Assembly (NCBI GenBank): GCA_934182615.1
Contig: CAKPRO010000004.1
Span: 35,449 to 99,448, forward strand
Source: an uncultured Bacilli bacterium
GTDB lineage: Bacteria; Bacillota_I; Bacilli_A; RF39; UBA660
Direction of reading: 5' to 3'
Length of the DNA: 64,000 bases
Shown one piece after another: positions 42,025 through 50,797 of the stretch (the first letter of the stretch is position 1; the number at the start of each line of letters is the position of its first letter). The notes under the pieces are model-generated. The model was not told where the DNA came from. It did no database searches and saw only the letters and a program-made list of their open reading frames with translations. Position numbers and translations under genes: made by a program.

Positions 42025-43809
42025 TTAAAAACCACCGCCTGAGCCAAATGACTCTAATTCATCTTCTGTTACTATAACGTTAATTTGCATTCTTCTATTA
42101 CCACATACAAATAATGCTTCACCTTGACTAAATCTTTTTATTGATTCCTTTTCATTATCATTTAAATCTATTAGCATAGATAAATCTTCTACTGCTTGCT
42201 TCTTTAAGCCCATTACTAAATAGTATGAAGAATTATCAAAAATTGCTTTACCGTGCATTAATATTCCATCAGCAACAAAATCTGAAGGCTGCTGAGTTAT
42301 TATTATTGTACCAGTATTATATTTTCTGGCTCTTCTTTGAACCTGAGCTAAGAATTCTGCTCCCAATTCGTTTTTTGCTCCTAATAATACATGAGCTTCA
42401 TCAACAGACAACACTGTATTAACATTTGGATTTAAACATAATCCCCATGCGAATTTAAGTACATTGAATAGTAAAGCGTTTCTAATATTAGCATCAGAAT
42501 TCATAAGTTCTTTTATATTAAATACCAAGAAATCACTGCCAGTATTTATTGATGTATGACCATTAAAATAATATTTTAATTCTCTTACTAAAGGTCTTAA
42601 TTTCAATTCAAGTCTTTCCATTACATCTCTTTCATGTGTTTTTTCAGTCATTGATGTTAATTTACTTGTTACTGTTATATATACATCACTAAAAGTCGGA
42701 TAATCTTTAGATGTAAATTTTGAAAAATCAGATGTAAATGTTATACCAAATCTTGCATATGTATCTTGCACCACTCCACTAAATAAAGCCAAGACATCTT
42801 CTTCAATATCAGGAGAATAGTATTTCATAAATGCTTTTAATGATTGTAATGTTTTATTTAAAACTGTATATCCCAAACCATTTCTTATTTCGTTTTCATC
42901 AGCATCCATTATTACTTCTAGTGGATTTACCATACCATATTCTCCACCTTTACCAAGATCTACAACGTCACCGCCATGCATCTTAGTCATTTCACTGATT
43001 TCACCTTCAGGGTCTACTGCTACTATTTGATATCCATTTCTTATATGACTTCTAAGTATTAACTTAGCAGCAGTTGATTTACCACTACCAGAAGTACCTA
43101 ATATAATCATATTGGCATTATTTCTGTTGCTCTCTTTTTTTAATTGATATAAGAATTGATTAAATAATACTACACCACCAGAAAAGTCTACTCCTAGTAA
43201 TGTTGATAATCCATCATCCTTAATACTATCAAATATAAAAGGATACATAGCTGCCATTGTTGGTGATGGCATAGGAGTACCTATTCTGTCTTCAATTGGC
43301 TGTTTTTCAAATATTGGTAAGATAGACTTTAATACTCTTTCTTGTTCAAATCTTAATGGAATTGCTCTTAATTCCATAGCATCCATATAATTTTTAAGAC
43401 TAACTTTTTTCATTTCAAGTTCTTCTCTAGTATTAGCAGTTACCATAATATGCATTTGGAAATCAAATGTTTTTGCTTGTGAAGCAGTAAACTGTTGAAT
43501 AAAATATTCTAGTGAATCAACATCTTGTCTTATTCTTTCTTGAATGGTTCTATCTTTTTCCTGTTGATATCTACTTTTTAAATCAGAAATTTCTTTATTT
43601 AACATTTTTGCTAATACTGTAAAAGGTACAGGTATATGTTTTATAACTAATTTAACACCGGACATATTTGTTAAATTAGATAGATATCCTGGTCCTATAA
43701 ATCTTGGATAAGATATTACAGTAAGTATAGTTGCATATTTATCACTTATGACGAAATCAGAAGGATTAAATTGTAGTCCTTTAGGAGCTAGTTCACTTTT
43801 AAAACTCAT
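42025..43809 (-). CDS. VirB4/TraE-type secretion ATPase
   Basis: 594 aa. The N-terminal 200 residues are the VirB4 N-domain end; then the RecA-like motor with Walker A MIILGTSGSGKSTAAKLIL, IVAVDPEGEISEM, Walker B NTVLSVDEAHVLLGAKNE, and TGTIIITQQPSDF. VirB4 is the universal motor of type IV secretion. The first part of the N-domain is on a separate gene just upstream (43809-44375), with TAATG overlap, as in the TrsD-TrsE/TraD-TraE pair of staphylococcal-type plasmids. The C-terminus ends GSGGGF. Confidence 0.94.
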   Translation of the reverse strand: MSFKSELAPKGLQFNPSDFVISDKYATILTVISYPRFIGPGYLSNLTNMSGVKLVIKHIPVPFTVLAKMLNKEISDLKSRYQQEKDRTIQERIRQDVDSLEYFIQQFTASQAKTFDFQMHIMVTANTREELEMKKVSLKNYMDAMELRAIPLRFEQERVLKSILPIFEKQPIEDRIGTPMPSPTMAAMYPFIFDSIKDDGLSTLLGVDFSGGVVLFNQFLYQLKKESNRNNANMIILGTSGSGKSTAAKLILRSHIRNGYQIVAVDPEGEISEMTKMHGGDVVDLGKGGEYGMVNPLEVIMDADENEIRNGLGYTVLNKTLQSLKAFMKYYSPDIEEDVLALFSGVVQDTYARFGITFTSDFSKFTSKDYPTFSDVYITVTSKLTSMTEKTHERDVMERLELKLRPLVRELKYYFNGHTSINTGSDFLVFNIKELMNSDANIRNALLFNVLKFAWGLCLNPNVNTVLSVDEAHVLLGAKNELGAEFLAQVQRRARKYNTGTIIITQQPSDFVADGILMHGKAIFDNSSYYLVMGLKKQAVEDLSMLIDLNDNEKESIKRFSQGEALFVCGNRRMQINVIVTEDELESFGSGGGF

Positions 43810-44375
43810 TATGAAATCACCGTCCCAAATTTAGTTGTCATACCACTATTAAGGAAATTATCTAATATTATTCTTAAATCGTCATTTGACACCTGTGTAG
43901 ATTCAAGTCCTGCATTAGCTAGTCCAGTTACTAATGTTCTAAGTTTTTTCTGAATTAAATCATCATTTTTTTCTTTAAACAAAATGTAATACTCAGTATC
44001 TGTTATATTATTATTCATAAAATCATTAGCTTTATCAATATCTTGATTAATTAATTTTCTAACTGCTGGATTAGAAGTCTGATTGTATAATAATTGTAGT
44101 CTTGCTAAATAATTATTTAAATCGACTGGGCGATCCGCTGATATTAACCAAAACTCAAAATCAATAGTATTATAGAAATTTTTTAGTGATATTAAGGTAT
44201 TATCTTGCGTACCCTGATCTAAAATAAAGATATTTCTAGGTCTTATTTTAACTCCTGTTACTTTCTTTTTATTATCTAGTACAATCATACCATTAGAAAT
44301 ATTTCTAATAGGTATCCAATCCTCTGTATACTTAGAATTATTTTTTGTTTTTGTCATCGACTGCAAGCTTGTCAT
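43809..44375 (-). CDS. TrsD/TraD-like VirB4 N-domain partner
   Basis: 188 aa from the ATG at 44375, with GGAGAGG upstream; this start overlaps the end of the PrgI-like gene. It contains a region typical of the protein encoded before VirB4 in Gram-positive conjugation loci (DWIPIRNISNGMIVLDN, VTGVKIRPRNIFIL). Probably the first half of a VirB4 split into two genes, forming one complex with the next product. There is no ATPase motif. The stop overlaps the VirB4 start. Confidence 0.83.
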   Translation of the reverse strand: MTSLQSMTKTKNNSKYTEDWIPIRNISNGMIVLDNKKKVTGVKIRPRNIFILDQGTQDNTLISLKNFYNTIDFEFWLISADRPVDLNNYLARLQLLYNQTSNPAVRKLINQDIDKANDFMNNNITDTEYYILFKEKNDDLIQKKLRTLVTGLANAGLESTQVSNDDLRIILDNFLNSGMTTKFGTVIS

Positions 44376-44667
44376 AAAAACACCAACCTCTCCATATATA
44401 ATTTCTTCTTTCATTATAGAACCTAAAGATACTTTGTATTGCACAAAGTACATTATGATAATTTGGTATTGGCACTACTAGCAAGCCTGTTACACAAACA
44501 GGCAAGCATGCTAATAGTACTAATAATGTACTTGAGGATTGGACTATCATTAACAACAGTAATGATAATCCTGCACCTGTACCAAACATTATCAAATCTA
44601 TTGGTCTAAATATATTGAATATTAATGTACCTCTCTTAGCGTTAGCTGGTACTAAATAGCCATTCAC
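44338..44667 (-). CDS. PrgI-family (VirB3-like) membrane protein
   Basis: 109 aa. It starts with GTG (AAAAGGAG upstream): NGYLVPANAKRGTLIFNIF, two adjacent membrane helices (about 25-65), then a cytoplasmic tail with FRFYNERRNYIW. Length and layout match the PrgI/TrsC family, the Gram-positive VirB3 equivalent that docks VirB4. It is followed by the TrsD-like and VirB4-like genes in the canonical order; the end overlaps the next gene. Confidence 0.87.
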   Translation of the reverse strand: MNGYLVPANAKRGTLIFNIFRPIDLIMFGTGAGLSLLLLMIVQSSSTLLVLLACLPVCVTGLLVVPIPNYHNVLCAIQSIFRFYNERRNYIWRGWCFYDKLAVDDKNKK

Positions 44668-44690
44668 TATGTATCACACTCCTTTTTATT

Positions 44691-46571
44691 TTATTTTGTT
44701 TTATTATATTTTGCATTAGCCTCTGCTTTCTTGTACTCAGCATTTCTACTTCCACCTGCGCCTTTGATTTCGTTAGTTTCAATACCTGTACTATCTTTGT
44801 TACCAAAGAATGCATCCATGCGATCTACTGCTGAACCTGTTGTTAACGATGTGGTACCAAAGCCAGCATATCCTTTTTCTTGGCCCTTGGCTCTAATAGC
44901 TTCAGCATTGGCTAAAGCACTCATAATTTTGCCATTTGTTCCGCGTCCAATTTCCACTTGCAAAGCTGATTTCTTTGCTTTTTTAATAAGGGCATCAGCA
45001 TTTTTAATTTCTGCAGCTGTAGGTGCTGGTCCTCCAGATGTTCCTCTCTCTAAAAGTGCTTGTTTTCGTGCCATTGCTGTTTGAACAGCCGCATCTTTTT
45101 CTAATTCCTTGTCAATTAAATCAGCTACACTATTATAATCACTATATAAAGACAATTCTCTATCGAATGCTTCTTTAGTTATAGATGCTCCAGAAGCCCC
45201 TAAGGTTCTTCCCCAGAATGTTGAACCATCATTATTTCTTTCATAAGCTTTTTGAGATGCTGCTCTTTGTGAAGACATACCCTTTTTGACATTTCCAACT
45301 ATACTTCCTTTAGTTTTCGCACCACCTGCTGCTCCTCTAAAGAAACCAGTAAAGGCATTTCCAGCACGTCCTGTAAGTGTTCCTTTTCCTTGCTTAAATC
45401 CAACGGCAGCTCCAGCGACCGCTCCTGCTGTTGCACCAAGTCCAAATGTTAAAGCTTTTTTCATTTCTGGAGATGATAATCCATAATCAAAGCCAGCAGA
45501 GCCTTCTAATGCTGGGAATATTTCTTTAATTAGTTTAGGGACTTTTTTTGCAAATACTAATACAGCAATTATCATTATTACACTGATATATGCAGTTTGC
45601 CAAGTAGTGCTACCTGCATTGCCGGCCGATAAAATATCACTAATCACATGATTTTCCCATATATTTTGAAGTACAAATACTGCAAAATAAATTATCATTG
45701 TTCTTAAAAAGAAATCTAAAAATGTTGTTAAACATTGTTGACCCCATTTTTTTAATTTATCTTCACCTTGTGGAGTTATATACATCATTATTGGAACTGG
45801 TGCTATTATTTGTAGGTAAGCTAATTGTATAACTCTTACACCGACTTGTATTGTATACGTAATCAGTGTGTATGCTATAATTATTCCCATTATCAAAGGA
45901 ATAAAGCCACCACCATCAAATGTAGCTATATACTCATCGTTACTATCCTTTTCAGTTACACATTTATATGCTTCGGTTACTTCGCCATTATTATTTACCG
46001 TGCTAGTATACATTACATTTTTACCATTTGAATCGTTTGTTAAAAGCGTTGCACAGAGAGTGTTGGTATTGACTGCATCAGGATTCAACCTAAAAAATGA
46101 TGTAAACACTTCTGCACTTAATTCAGCACCAAAGTTGTCTGAGGCACCCTCATTGGAATTAAAAATAACTTTAGATATTATGTGATTATCAATAATTAAA
46201 TTTTGAACTTTAAATGCTAAGTTAAATAATGTTGATGTACTACCTAATAGTACAATTGATATCAATATCTTTTTTATTATATTTCCCATGCCCTTTTTCT
46301 TATCAGCCATGGCATCAGGATCTATGATATATTGTATAAATGCGAATGTTAATCTGAATAGCATGAAAATACCAATAATCAGACCGATCCTTCTGAATAT
46401 ACCTGCAACCTGGTCTTCAGTTAATATTTTTGCAGTACCTAGTTTTTCAAATATAAAATATGCTATATATATAAGCTTATATACGCCATCGCATAATGTT
46501 AGCATTAATGTTCTTATGCCATCCATTATTGCAGAACCTACATTACTTAAAAATCCTCCTAAAACGTACAT
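44691..46571 (-). CDS. VirB6/TrbL-like polytopic channel protein
   Basis: 626 aa from the ATG at 46571. The N-terminal 370 residues carry at least six membrane segments, including GVRVIQLAYLQIIAPVPIMM, the most VirB6/TrbL-like stretch. A large outer loop (about 130-210) contains two Cys. Residues 380-430 are Gly/Ala-rich (LGATAGAVAGAAVGFKQGKG); the rest is charged helix. VirB6 forms the inner part of the secretion channel. The start is set by GGAGG eight bases upstream. It lies between the pilin-domain protein (46584) and the PrgI-like gene. Confidence 0.88.
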   Translation of the reverse strand: MYVLGGFLSNVGSAIMDGIRTLMLTLCDGVYKLIYIAYFIFEKLGTAKILTEDQVAGIFRRIGLIIGIFMLFRLTFAFIQYIIDPDAMADKKKGMGNIIKKILISIVLLGSTSTLFNLAFKVQNLIIDNHIISKVIFNSNEGASDNFGAELSAEVFTSFFRLNPDAVNTNTLCATLLTNDSNGKNVMYTSTVNNNGEVTEAYKCVTEKDSNDEYIATFDGGGFIPLIMGIIIAYTLITYTIQVGVRVIQLAYLQIIAPVPIMMYITPQGEDKLKKWGQQCLTTFLDFFLRTMIIYFAVFVLQNIWENHVISDILSAGNAGSTTWQTAYISVIMIIAVLVFAKKVPKLIKEIFPALEGSAGFDYGLSSPEMKKALTFGLGATAGAVAGAAVGFKQGKGTLTGRAGNAFTGFFRGAAGGAKTKGSIVGNVKKGMSSQRAASQKAYERNNDGSTFWGRTLGASGASITKEAFDRELSLYSDYNSVADLIDKELEKDAAVQTAMARKQALLERGTSGGPAPTAAEIKNADALIKKAKKSALQVEIGRGTNGKIMSALANAEAIRAKGQEKGYAGFGTTSLTTGSAVDRMDAFFGNKDSTGIETNEIKGAGGSRNAEYKKAEANAKYNKTK

Positions 46572-46583
46572 CCCATACACCTC

Positions 46584-47693
46584 CTATTTAATACATGTGT
46601 CTGGACTAATATCACTCCATACACTATTTGCTACACTCAATATCATATTAACAAATATTGGTGCTAAAAACACTAACACAGCTGCGACTATCCTTTTAAT
46701 AAATTTTTCTCTTGTTTTCTTCATATCATCTTCAGTTTTAGAAAATACTGCTTTACTAAAGTCTAATATTCCTAATACTATCAATAATATTGGAACGCAA
46801 ATTCTTATCCATTTCATTATTTCATTTATAAAATCTACTACATCTTGGCCGAATAATTGTTCACAATTTTCTGGATTTAAATTCTCATTATTTTTAATTT
46901 GATCCGTGTCAGTGCCATTTTCATACACAAATGTTGTAGTTAATTGTGAGCTATCAATTTTATTTAGTGAATATATCACCTTAATGATTTCTCCACCCAT
47001 ACCTGATGTTTTTGTACTTCTATATATAAAAGTTGGGCATCCTTTATTCATGTTATATCTATTAACCAATATACTTTGATCAATTTCATGCCACTTATCA
47101 TAAGAATTGTTTTCTCCAGCGGATGCTGGTACTTCAACACTTCCTGTCAATGTATGTTCTTCAATAAGTTTTATATTATTATTTTCATTATTGTTGAAAT
47201 ATAAATATAAATAAGCAACTTTATCATCTTTGTTTTCATTTCCGGTACTTTTTTCAAAGAGTTTATATTTGCATCCCATTAACCAATTTCCATTAGTAAC
47301 TTCGTTATTAATAATTTGATCGTCGTTAGTTGTACCTTTCACTATATCTTCATGTATTAACTTTTTAAAATCCCATCCTGAATTAGAAAATGAAAGACTA
47401 ACTACTTTTTTGCTAGAATAATCAGCAAATCCAGGACATTTATTTAATTCTGTTTCACTAGCTATTTTTGCTTCTGAATCTTCTTTCCAACTACTATCAT
47501 TTATTTCGGGTTGTTTTTTGCTTTTTGTCGTATATATTTTATGTGTTCCATCTGACAGTTGAACAAATTTGATTGCAGGTTGTACCCATCCTTTTTCATA
47601 CACACATGTTAATTCAGTAGCTGCTGATACATCATTTATACATACTATACTTGAAATCATAATCGTAAATATTAATAATACTTTGTTTTTCAT
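46584..47693 (-). CDS. exported domain fused to VirB2-like pilin domain
   Basis: 369 aa. Signal peptide (ending near DVSAATELTC), then about 250 extracellular residues with six Cys. The C-terminal 75 residues carry two membrane helices and a short charged loop (VPILLIVLGILDFSKAVFSK). This C-terminal part is clearly related to the 108-aa pilin-like protein next door (VPILLIVLGSIDLGKAVISS). It may be a minor or tip subunit in which a large outer domain is carried on a pilin module, or a separate channel part. The start at 47693 has GGAG nine bases upstream; an extended -10 lies at 47746-47751. It is the first gene of the VirB6-VirB4 operon. Confidence 0.82.
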   Translation of the reverse strand: MKNKVLLIFTIMISSIVCINDVSAATELTCVYEKGWVQPAIKFVQLSDGTHKIYTTKSKKQPEINDSSWKEDSEAKIASETELNKCPGFADYSSKKVVSLSFSNSGWDFKKLIHEDIVKGTTNDDQIINNEVTNGNWLMGCKYKLFEKSTGNENKDDKVAYLYLYFNNNENNNIKLIEEHTLTGSVEVPASAGENNSYDKWHEIDQSILVNRYNMNKGCPTFIYRSTKTSGMGGEIIKVIYSLNKIDSSQLTTTFVYENGTDTDQIKNNENLNPENCEQLFGQDVVDFINEIMKWIRICVPILLIVLGILDFSKAVFSKTEDDMKKTREKFIKRIVAAVLVFLAPIFVNMILSVANSVWSDISPDTCIK

Positions 47694-47745
47694 ATTTTTC
47701 ACTCCATTTCAAGCCTAATAAGGCCCAAGAATTCACTATAACTAA

Positions 47746-47754
47746 ATTATAGCA
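47746..47754 (-). promoter_or_regulatory. extended -10 promoter of the VirB6-VirB4 operon
   Basis: Minus strand TGCTATAAT. There is no clear -35. It follows the pilin terminator directly and precedes the gene at 47693. Confidence 0.65.
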
Positions 47755-47763
47755 TATAAAATT

Positions 47764-47793
47764 GAAAAAAGAAATCATTTTTTTATGATTTCT
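47764..47793 (-). terminator. terminator after VirB2-like pilin gene
   Basis: Minus strand perfect AGAAATCAT/ATGATTTCT hairpin followed by six T. Confidence 0.88.
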
Positions 47794-47806
47794 TGTATAT
47801 TTATAC

Positions 47807-48133
47807 TTATTCTCTGATTAGTTTCCAACAATTTGCCCATGAAGTTGTATCTGAACCTTCAATACCAATCTTTGTAATTGCTCCCATAACTATTTGAACA
47901 ATCCATACTACACAGAATACAAGTACAGCATAGATAAATCTATTAAGAAGCGCTTTTTTAGCTTTCTTTACCTCATCTTCTTTACTTGAGATAACTGCTT
48001 TTCCTAAATCAATAGAACCTAGAACAATTAATAATATTGGTACACCAATCCAAACTGCATTTATAATAATTCCAACTACATTCCATAGTGGTCTAAATTC
48101 TTCAGTACAAATATTCGCTGCTAAAGTTAACAT
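47807..48133 (-). CDS. VirB2-like pilin/channel subunit
   Basis: 108 aa. Two membrane helices (about 20-45 and 68-95) are joined by a short charged loop (SSKEDEVKKAKKALLNR), the typical hairpin topology of VirB2/TrbC pilins and of PilS-like small subunits. The start of the protein (MLTLAANIC) may be part of a signal or first helix. It has its own consensus promoter, a strong GGAGGG site and a strong terminator, so it is transcribed alone, as expected for an abundant subunit. The same double-helix module ends the neighbouring 369-aa protein. Confidence 0.82.
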   Translation of the reverse strand: MLTLAANICTEEFRPLWNVVGIIINAVWIGVPILLIVLGSIDLGKAVISSKEDEVKKAKKALLNRFIYAVLVFCVVWIVQIVMGAITKIGIEGSDTTSWANCWKLIRE

Positions 48134-48159
48134 AATATTCCCTCCTTAAATATACTTAT

Positions 48160-48188
48160 ATAATACACTAAAACTATTAAAAAGTCAA
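48160..48188 (-). promoter_or_regulatory. promoter of VirB2-like pilin gene
   Basis: Minus strand TTGACT (48183-48188), 17-base spacer, TATTAT (48160-48165). Confidence 0.87.
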
Positions 48189-48229
48189 TTGTTTTGCCTT
48201 TTATTTACATAGTTTTAATTATATTTTGT

Positions 48230-49450
48230 TTATCTAGCCCTTGATTTTTCTCCTAGTTCTTCATTTCTTGCATTCAAAAGTTTATTTTTTTGCTCTTGAA
48301 GTGCTTGTATTAATAGCTGTTTTTGAACCATATTTTCTTTATGTTTAGAATCATATTCTTCTCTTTCTTTAGTATTTAATGCCTCTATCATTCCACTATA
48401 ATGATCCTCATTTCTAGTTCTTCTGTTTCTCTCTTCCTGTATTTCAGCATTTCTAATTGCATTTTGTCTATTTTTTTCTTCCTTTTCTTTTTGTTTGTTT
48501 ATTCTGTATTCCGTTATTTTGGCTATTTGTTCAGAAGTAAAATTTAAAACATTATTTTTAGCTTCATTAATAATTATCATTCCTGTACCTACCGCTGTTA
48601 AACCTTTTATTTCTATCTTGTCAAAAATATCTCTTATTTTTAAATCTATATTTTTTGTTGTTAAAGTTTTTAAAAATGTATTCTTTGTTCTCCCTATCTT
48701 TGACTTTATTGAATTTGTTTTTTGACTTATACCATTTTTAAATTTTAACTTTCTTTCTTGTATTTGTTGTTCTTCTAAGGCTCTTGTGTTTTCTCTATTT
48801 CTTGCTCTTCTATTTGCTTCTTCTTGAGCCTCTGCTTTAGCTATTAAAGATTGTTTATTTTTTTCTTCTCTTTCTTTTTGTTTATTTATCCTATATTCAG
48901 TTAATTTGGCTATTTGTTCAGAAGTTAAATTTGTTACATCGTTTTTTAATCTATTTGTTGTTACAAAATCCGTTCCTAATCCTGTAATTCCTGTAACCCT
49001 ATACATATCACTTAATTTAGTTTCAATATTGTTGAAAGATAATTTCTTTAAAAATGTATTCTTTACTTTACCTATTCTTGATTTTATTGCGTTTGTTTTT
49101 TGGCTTATACTATTTTTAAATTTTAACTTTCTTTCTTGTATTTGTTGTTCTTCTAAGGCTCTTGTGTTTTCTCTATTTCTTGCTCTTCTATTTGCTTCTT
49201 CTAGTAATTCTGCTCTTTTAATTGCCTCTTCTCTTTCCTTTTGATAGTGGGCTATTTCTCTATTTAATTTTTGAATATATATTGCACTTTGTAATTGTTT
49301 ATAAGTGTTAATAATATTATTCTCAACCCTTTTTAATACTGCTTTTTTCTCGCTAATATAAACTTTTCCAAGTATCTTTAAGTTTCTTGATACTACTTTT
49401 ATACTGTTTTTTAATTCTTCTTTTGCTATTTGTAGTTCATTATTATTCAT
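48230..49450 (-). CDS. charged coiled-coil protein with internal duplication
   Basis: 406 aa from the ATG at 49450 (GGTGGG upstream). No signal or membrane helix. Two repeat units of 126 residues are joined in tandem, each starting EEANRRARNRENTRALEEQQ and passing through a Lys-rich helix (FKNSISQKTN) to LTSEQIAKLTEYRINKQKE. A third, partial unit follows (QEERNRRTRNEDH). The DNA is identical for about 91 bases between the two copies. Highly helical, probably a filamentous or scaffold protein inside the cell. It lies inside the secretion cluster after the DUF1292 gene. Confidence 0.78.
   Translation of the reverse strand: MNNNELQIAKEELKNSIKVVSRNLKILGKVYISEKKAVLKRVENNIINTYKQLQSAIYIQKLNREIAHYQKEREEAIKRAELLEEANRRARNRENTRALEEQQIQERKLKFKNSISQKTNAIKSRIGKVKNTFLKKLSFNNIETKLSDMYRVTGITGLGTDFVTTNRLKNDVTNLTSEQIAKLTEYRINKQKEREEKNKQSLIAKAEAQEEANRRARNRENTRALEEQQIQERKLKFKNGISQKTNSIKSKIGRTKNTFLKTLTTKNIDLKIRDIFDKIEIKGLTAVGTGMIIINEAKNNVLNFTSEQIAKITEYRINKQKEKEEKNRQNAIRNAEIQEERNRRTRNEDHYSGMIEALNTKEREEYDSKHKENMVQKQLLIQALQEQKNKLLNARNEELGEKSRAR
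48734..48824. repeat. intragenic repeat, copy 2
   Basis: Identical by eye to 49112-49202 (378 bases apart, 126 codons). It encodes RENTRALEEQQIQERKLKFK and flanks of the coiled-coil protein. Confidence 0.85.
49112..49202. repeat. intragenic repeat, copy 1
   Basis: Partner of 48734-48824; it lies in the first 126-residue unit of the coiled-coil protein. Confidence 0.85.
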
Positions 49451-49467
49451 TTTATATCCCACCTATC

Positions 49468-49710
49468 TTATGAAAATATTACATTTATTATTTCTAAAAG
49501 ATTTTGTTTTACTTTTTTATCTTCTATATCAATTAACTTATCATAACCTTCTTCGTCTTTTATTATTTCAGATGTAAATATATCAGAAGTTTCATCACCT
49601 CTATCTACAGAATATATAACATATTCTCTATTATCTATACTTACTATTTTTAATACCTCAGCCTCTTTTTCTTTTCCATCTATTTCTATATTAAATTTTT
49701 GATTTTCCAC
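49468..49710 (-). CDS. small DUF1292-like protein
   Basis: 80 aa from a GTG at 49710, nine bases after AAAGGG. It shows the DUF1292 pattern of a two-strand core followed by an acidic helix (KIVSIDNREYVIYSVDRGDE, later IKDEEGYDKLIDIED). Such proteins are small acidic cytoplasmic regulators of unknown action in Bacillota. A related domain begins the membrane protein at 61422-62426. It is the first gene of a two-gene transcript with the coiled-coil protein. Confidence 0.75.
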   Translation of the reverse strand: MENQKFNIEIDGKEKEAEVLKIVSIDNREYVIYSVDRGDETSDIFTSEIIKDEEGYDKLIDIEDKKVKQNLLEIINVIFS

Positions 49711-49736
49711 ACTAATCACTTCCCTTTCTATTATTT

Positions 49737-49765
49737 ATTATACTATAATCTACTATTATTTACAA
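49737..49765 (-). promoter_or_regulatory. promoter of DUF1292/coiled-coil genes
   Basis: Minus strand TTGTAA (49760-49765), 17-base spacer, TATAAT (49737-49742). Confidence 0.8.
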
Positions 49766-49773
49766 TTGTTTTT

Positions 49774-49804
49774 AAAAAAAGAAAAATAGTATTGTCTACT
49801 ATTT
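49774..49804 (-). terminator. terminator after Tad operon
   Basis: Minus strand AAATAGTA/TACTATTT hairpin followed by TTC and seven T. It overlaps the stop of the TadZ-like gene and closes the Tad gene run. Confidence 0.85.
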
Positions 49805-50797
49805 AAATTTTAAAAAGTCAAATATACTTTTCTTCTTTTCAGTGCTCTCTTCTTTTTTTATATACCCTAATTTTTCTAATAATGGTAATAATATATCACT
49901 ATTATCTTTTTTATCATTCAATGGTGGTATTATGTAATACGTTTTTATTTTTGTTTCTACCTCAAAGTCTGCTACTTCAGATTCTGAAAGTAGACATTTA
50001 TTTAATATTACTTTTTTACCTTTTACATCATTTAATAATTTAGGATTTATCATTGCCAATTTATTTAATTTAAGTATTGATGGTTCTATTAAATATAATA
50101 CATCAGTACATAAGTATTCTTTATTTGATTTATTTAGATCTAATAAAAATAAATCTATACTATTATATTTACTAATCATTGTATCTATTTCATCATCTTT
50201 TACTGTTATAGCATCATTATCTTTAAAATATGTAAAATCTCTTTTATTTACTTCTAATATCATAACACTATAATAATTACTTAATACTTTTTTTAGCATA
50301 TATATTAAAGAAGTAGAACCAGCTGAATCAGTAATATTTTTTACTCCTATTATTCTCTTATTAGGCACCAAATGAGAGAATTCATTGGTATTATTATCAT
50401 CTTGTTTAGATGAATCTATTTTTTGTAAATAGGCTACATCACGATATACATTAGGATTAGTATATAGATACATTAAACTATTTTTATCTTTAGTAAAATT
50501 ATAAATTCCCATATTAACTAACTTAGCTAAAAATTCTTCTGAATCACTTATACTGTCATCTTTATCTAATAATAGTATAACTTTATCCATATTTATTCCC
50601 ATTGATAATTTTTGTAAGTTTGTTAGGTCCTTATAATCTTTAATAGCTGTTATATCTAAAAACATTTTATTGAAGAAAAAGTTCTTAAACTGAGATATTA
50701 TTTCATCAACAGTATACTCTCCTTCTAATTTTTTTGACACTTCAATATCTAATTCATTTAGCACATTACTATATTTATTTGATATTACTGTATCCAT
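49799..50797 (-). CDS. TadZ/CpaE-like protein with degenerate P-loop
   Basis: 332 aa. An N-terminal receiver-like half is followed by a MinD-fold half beginning RIIGVKNITDSAGSTSLIYM, where the deviant Walker A (KGGxGKT) of active TadZ/MinD proteins should be; the Gly-Lys-Thr is not present. The later strand order (VMILEVNKRDFTYF, IDLFLLDLN) fits the fold. TadZ localises the Tad pilus machine. Here it may do so without ATP hydrolysis. The assignment rests on fold and on position as last gene after TadE, Flp, TadC, TadB and CpaF; the start overlaps the TadE-like stop. Confidence 0.66.
   Translation of the reverse strand: MDTVISNKYSNVLNELDIEVSKKLEGEYTVDEIISQFKNFFFNKMFLDITAIKDYKDLTNLQKLSMGINMDKVILLLDKDDSISDSEEFLAKLVNMGIYNFTKDKNSLMYLYTNPNVYRDVAYLQKIDSSKQDDNNTNEFSHLVPNKRIIGVKNITDSAGSTSLIYMLKKVLSNYYSVMILEVNKRDFTYFKDNDAITVKDDEIDTMISKYNSIDLFLLDLNKSNKEYLCTDVLYLIEPSILKLNKLAMINPKLLNDVKGKKVILNKCLLSESEVADFEVETKIKTYYIIPPLNDKKDNSDILLPLLEKLGYIKKEESTEKKKSIFDFLKFK

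Noticed and set aside
43809..44375. VirB4 broken by a frameshift
   Set aside because: The two-gene form with overlapping stop and start, each with its own start codon, matches the TrsD-TrsE arrangement known from Gram-positive plasmids.
46288..46902. Plus-strand ORF of 204 codons
   Set aside because: Antisense to the VirB6-like gene and the pilin-fusion gene; no supporting signals.
48734..49202. CRISPR-like or VNTR array
   Set aside because: Only two long in-frame copies 378 bases apart inside one gene; no spacer pattern.
37659..49450. Integrative conjugative element
   Set aside because: T4SS genes are present but no relaxase, oriT-like repeat, integrase, excisionase or attachment repeat is visible, and housekeeping genes flank both ends.
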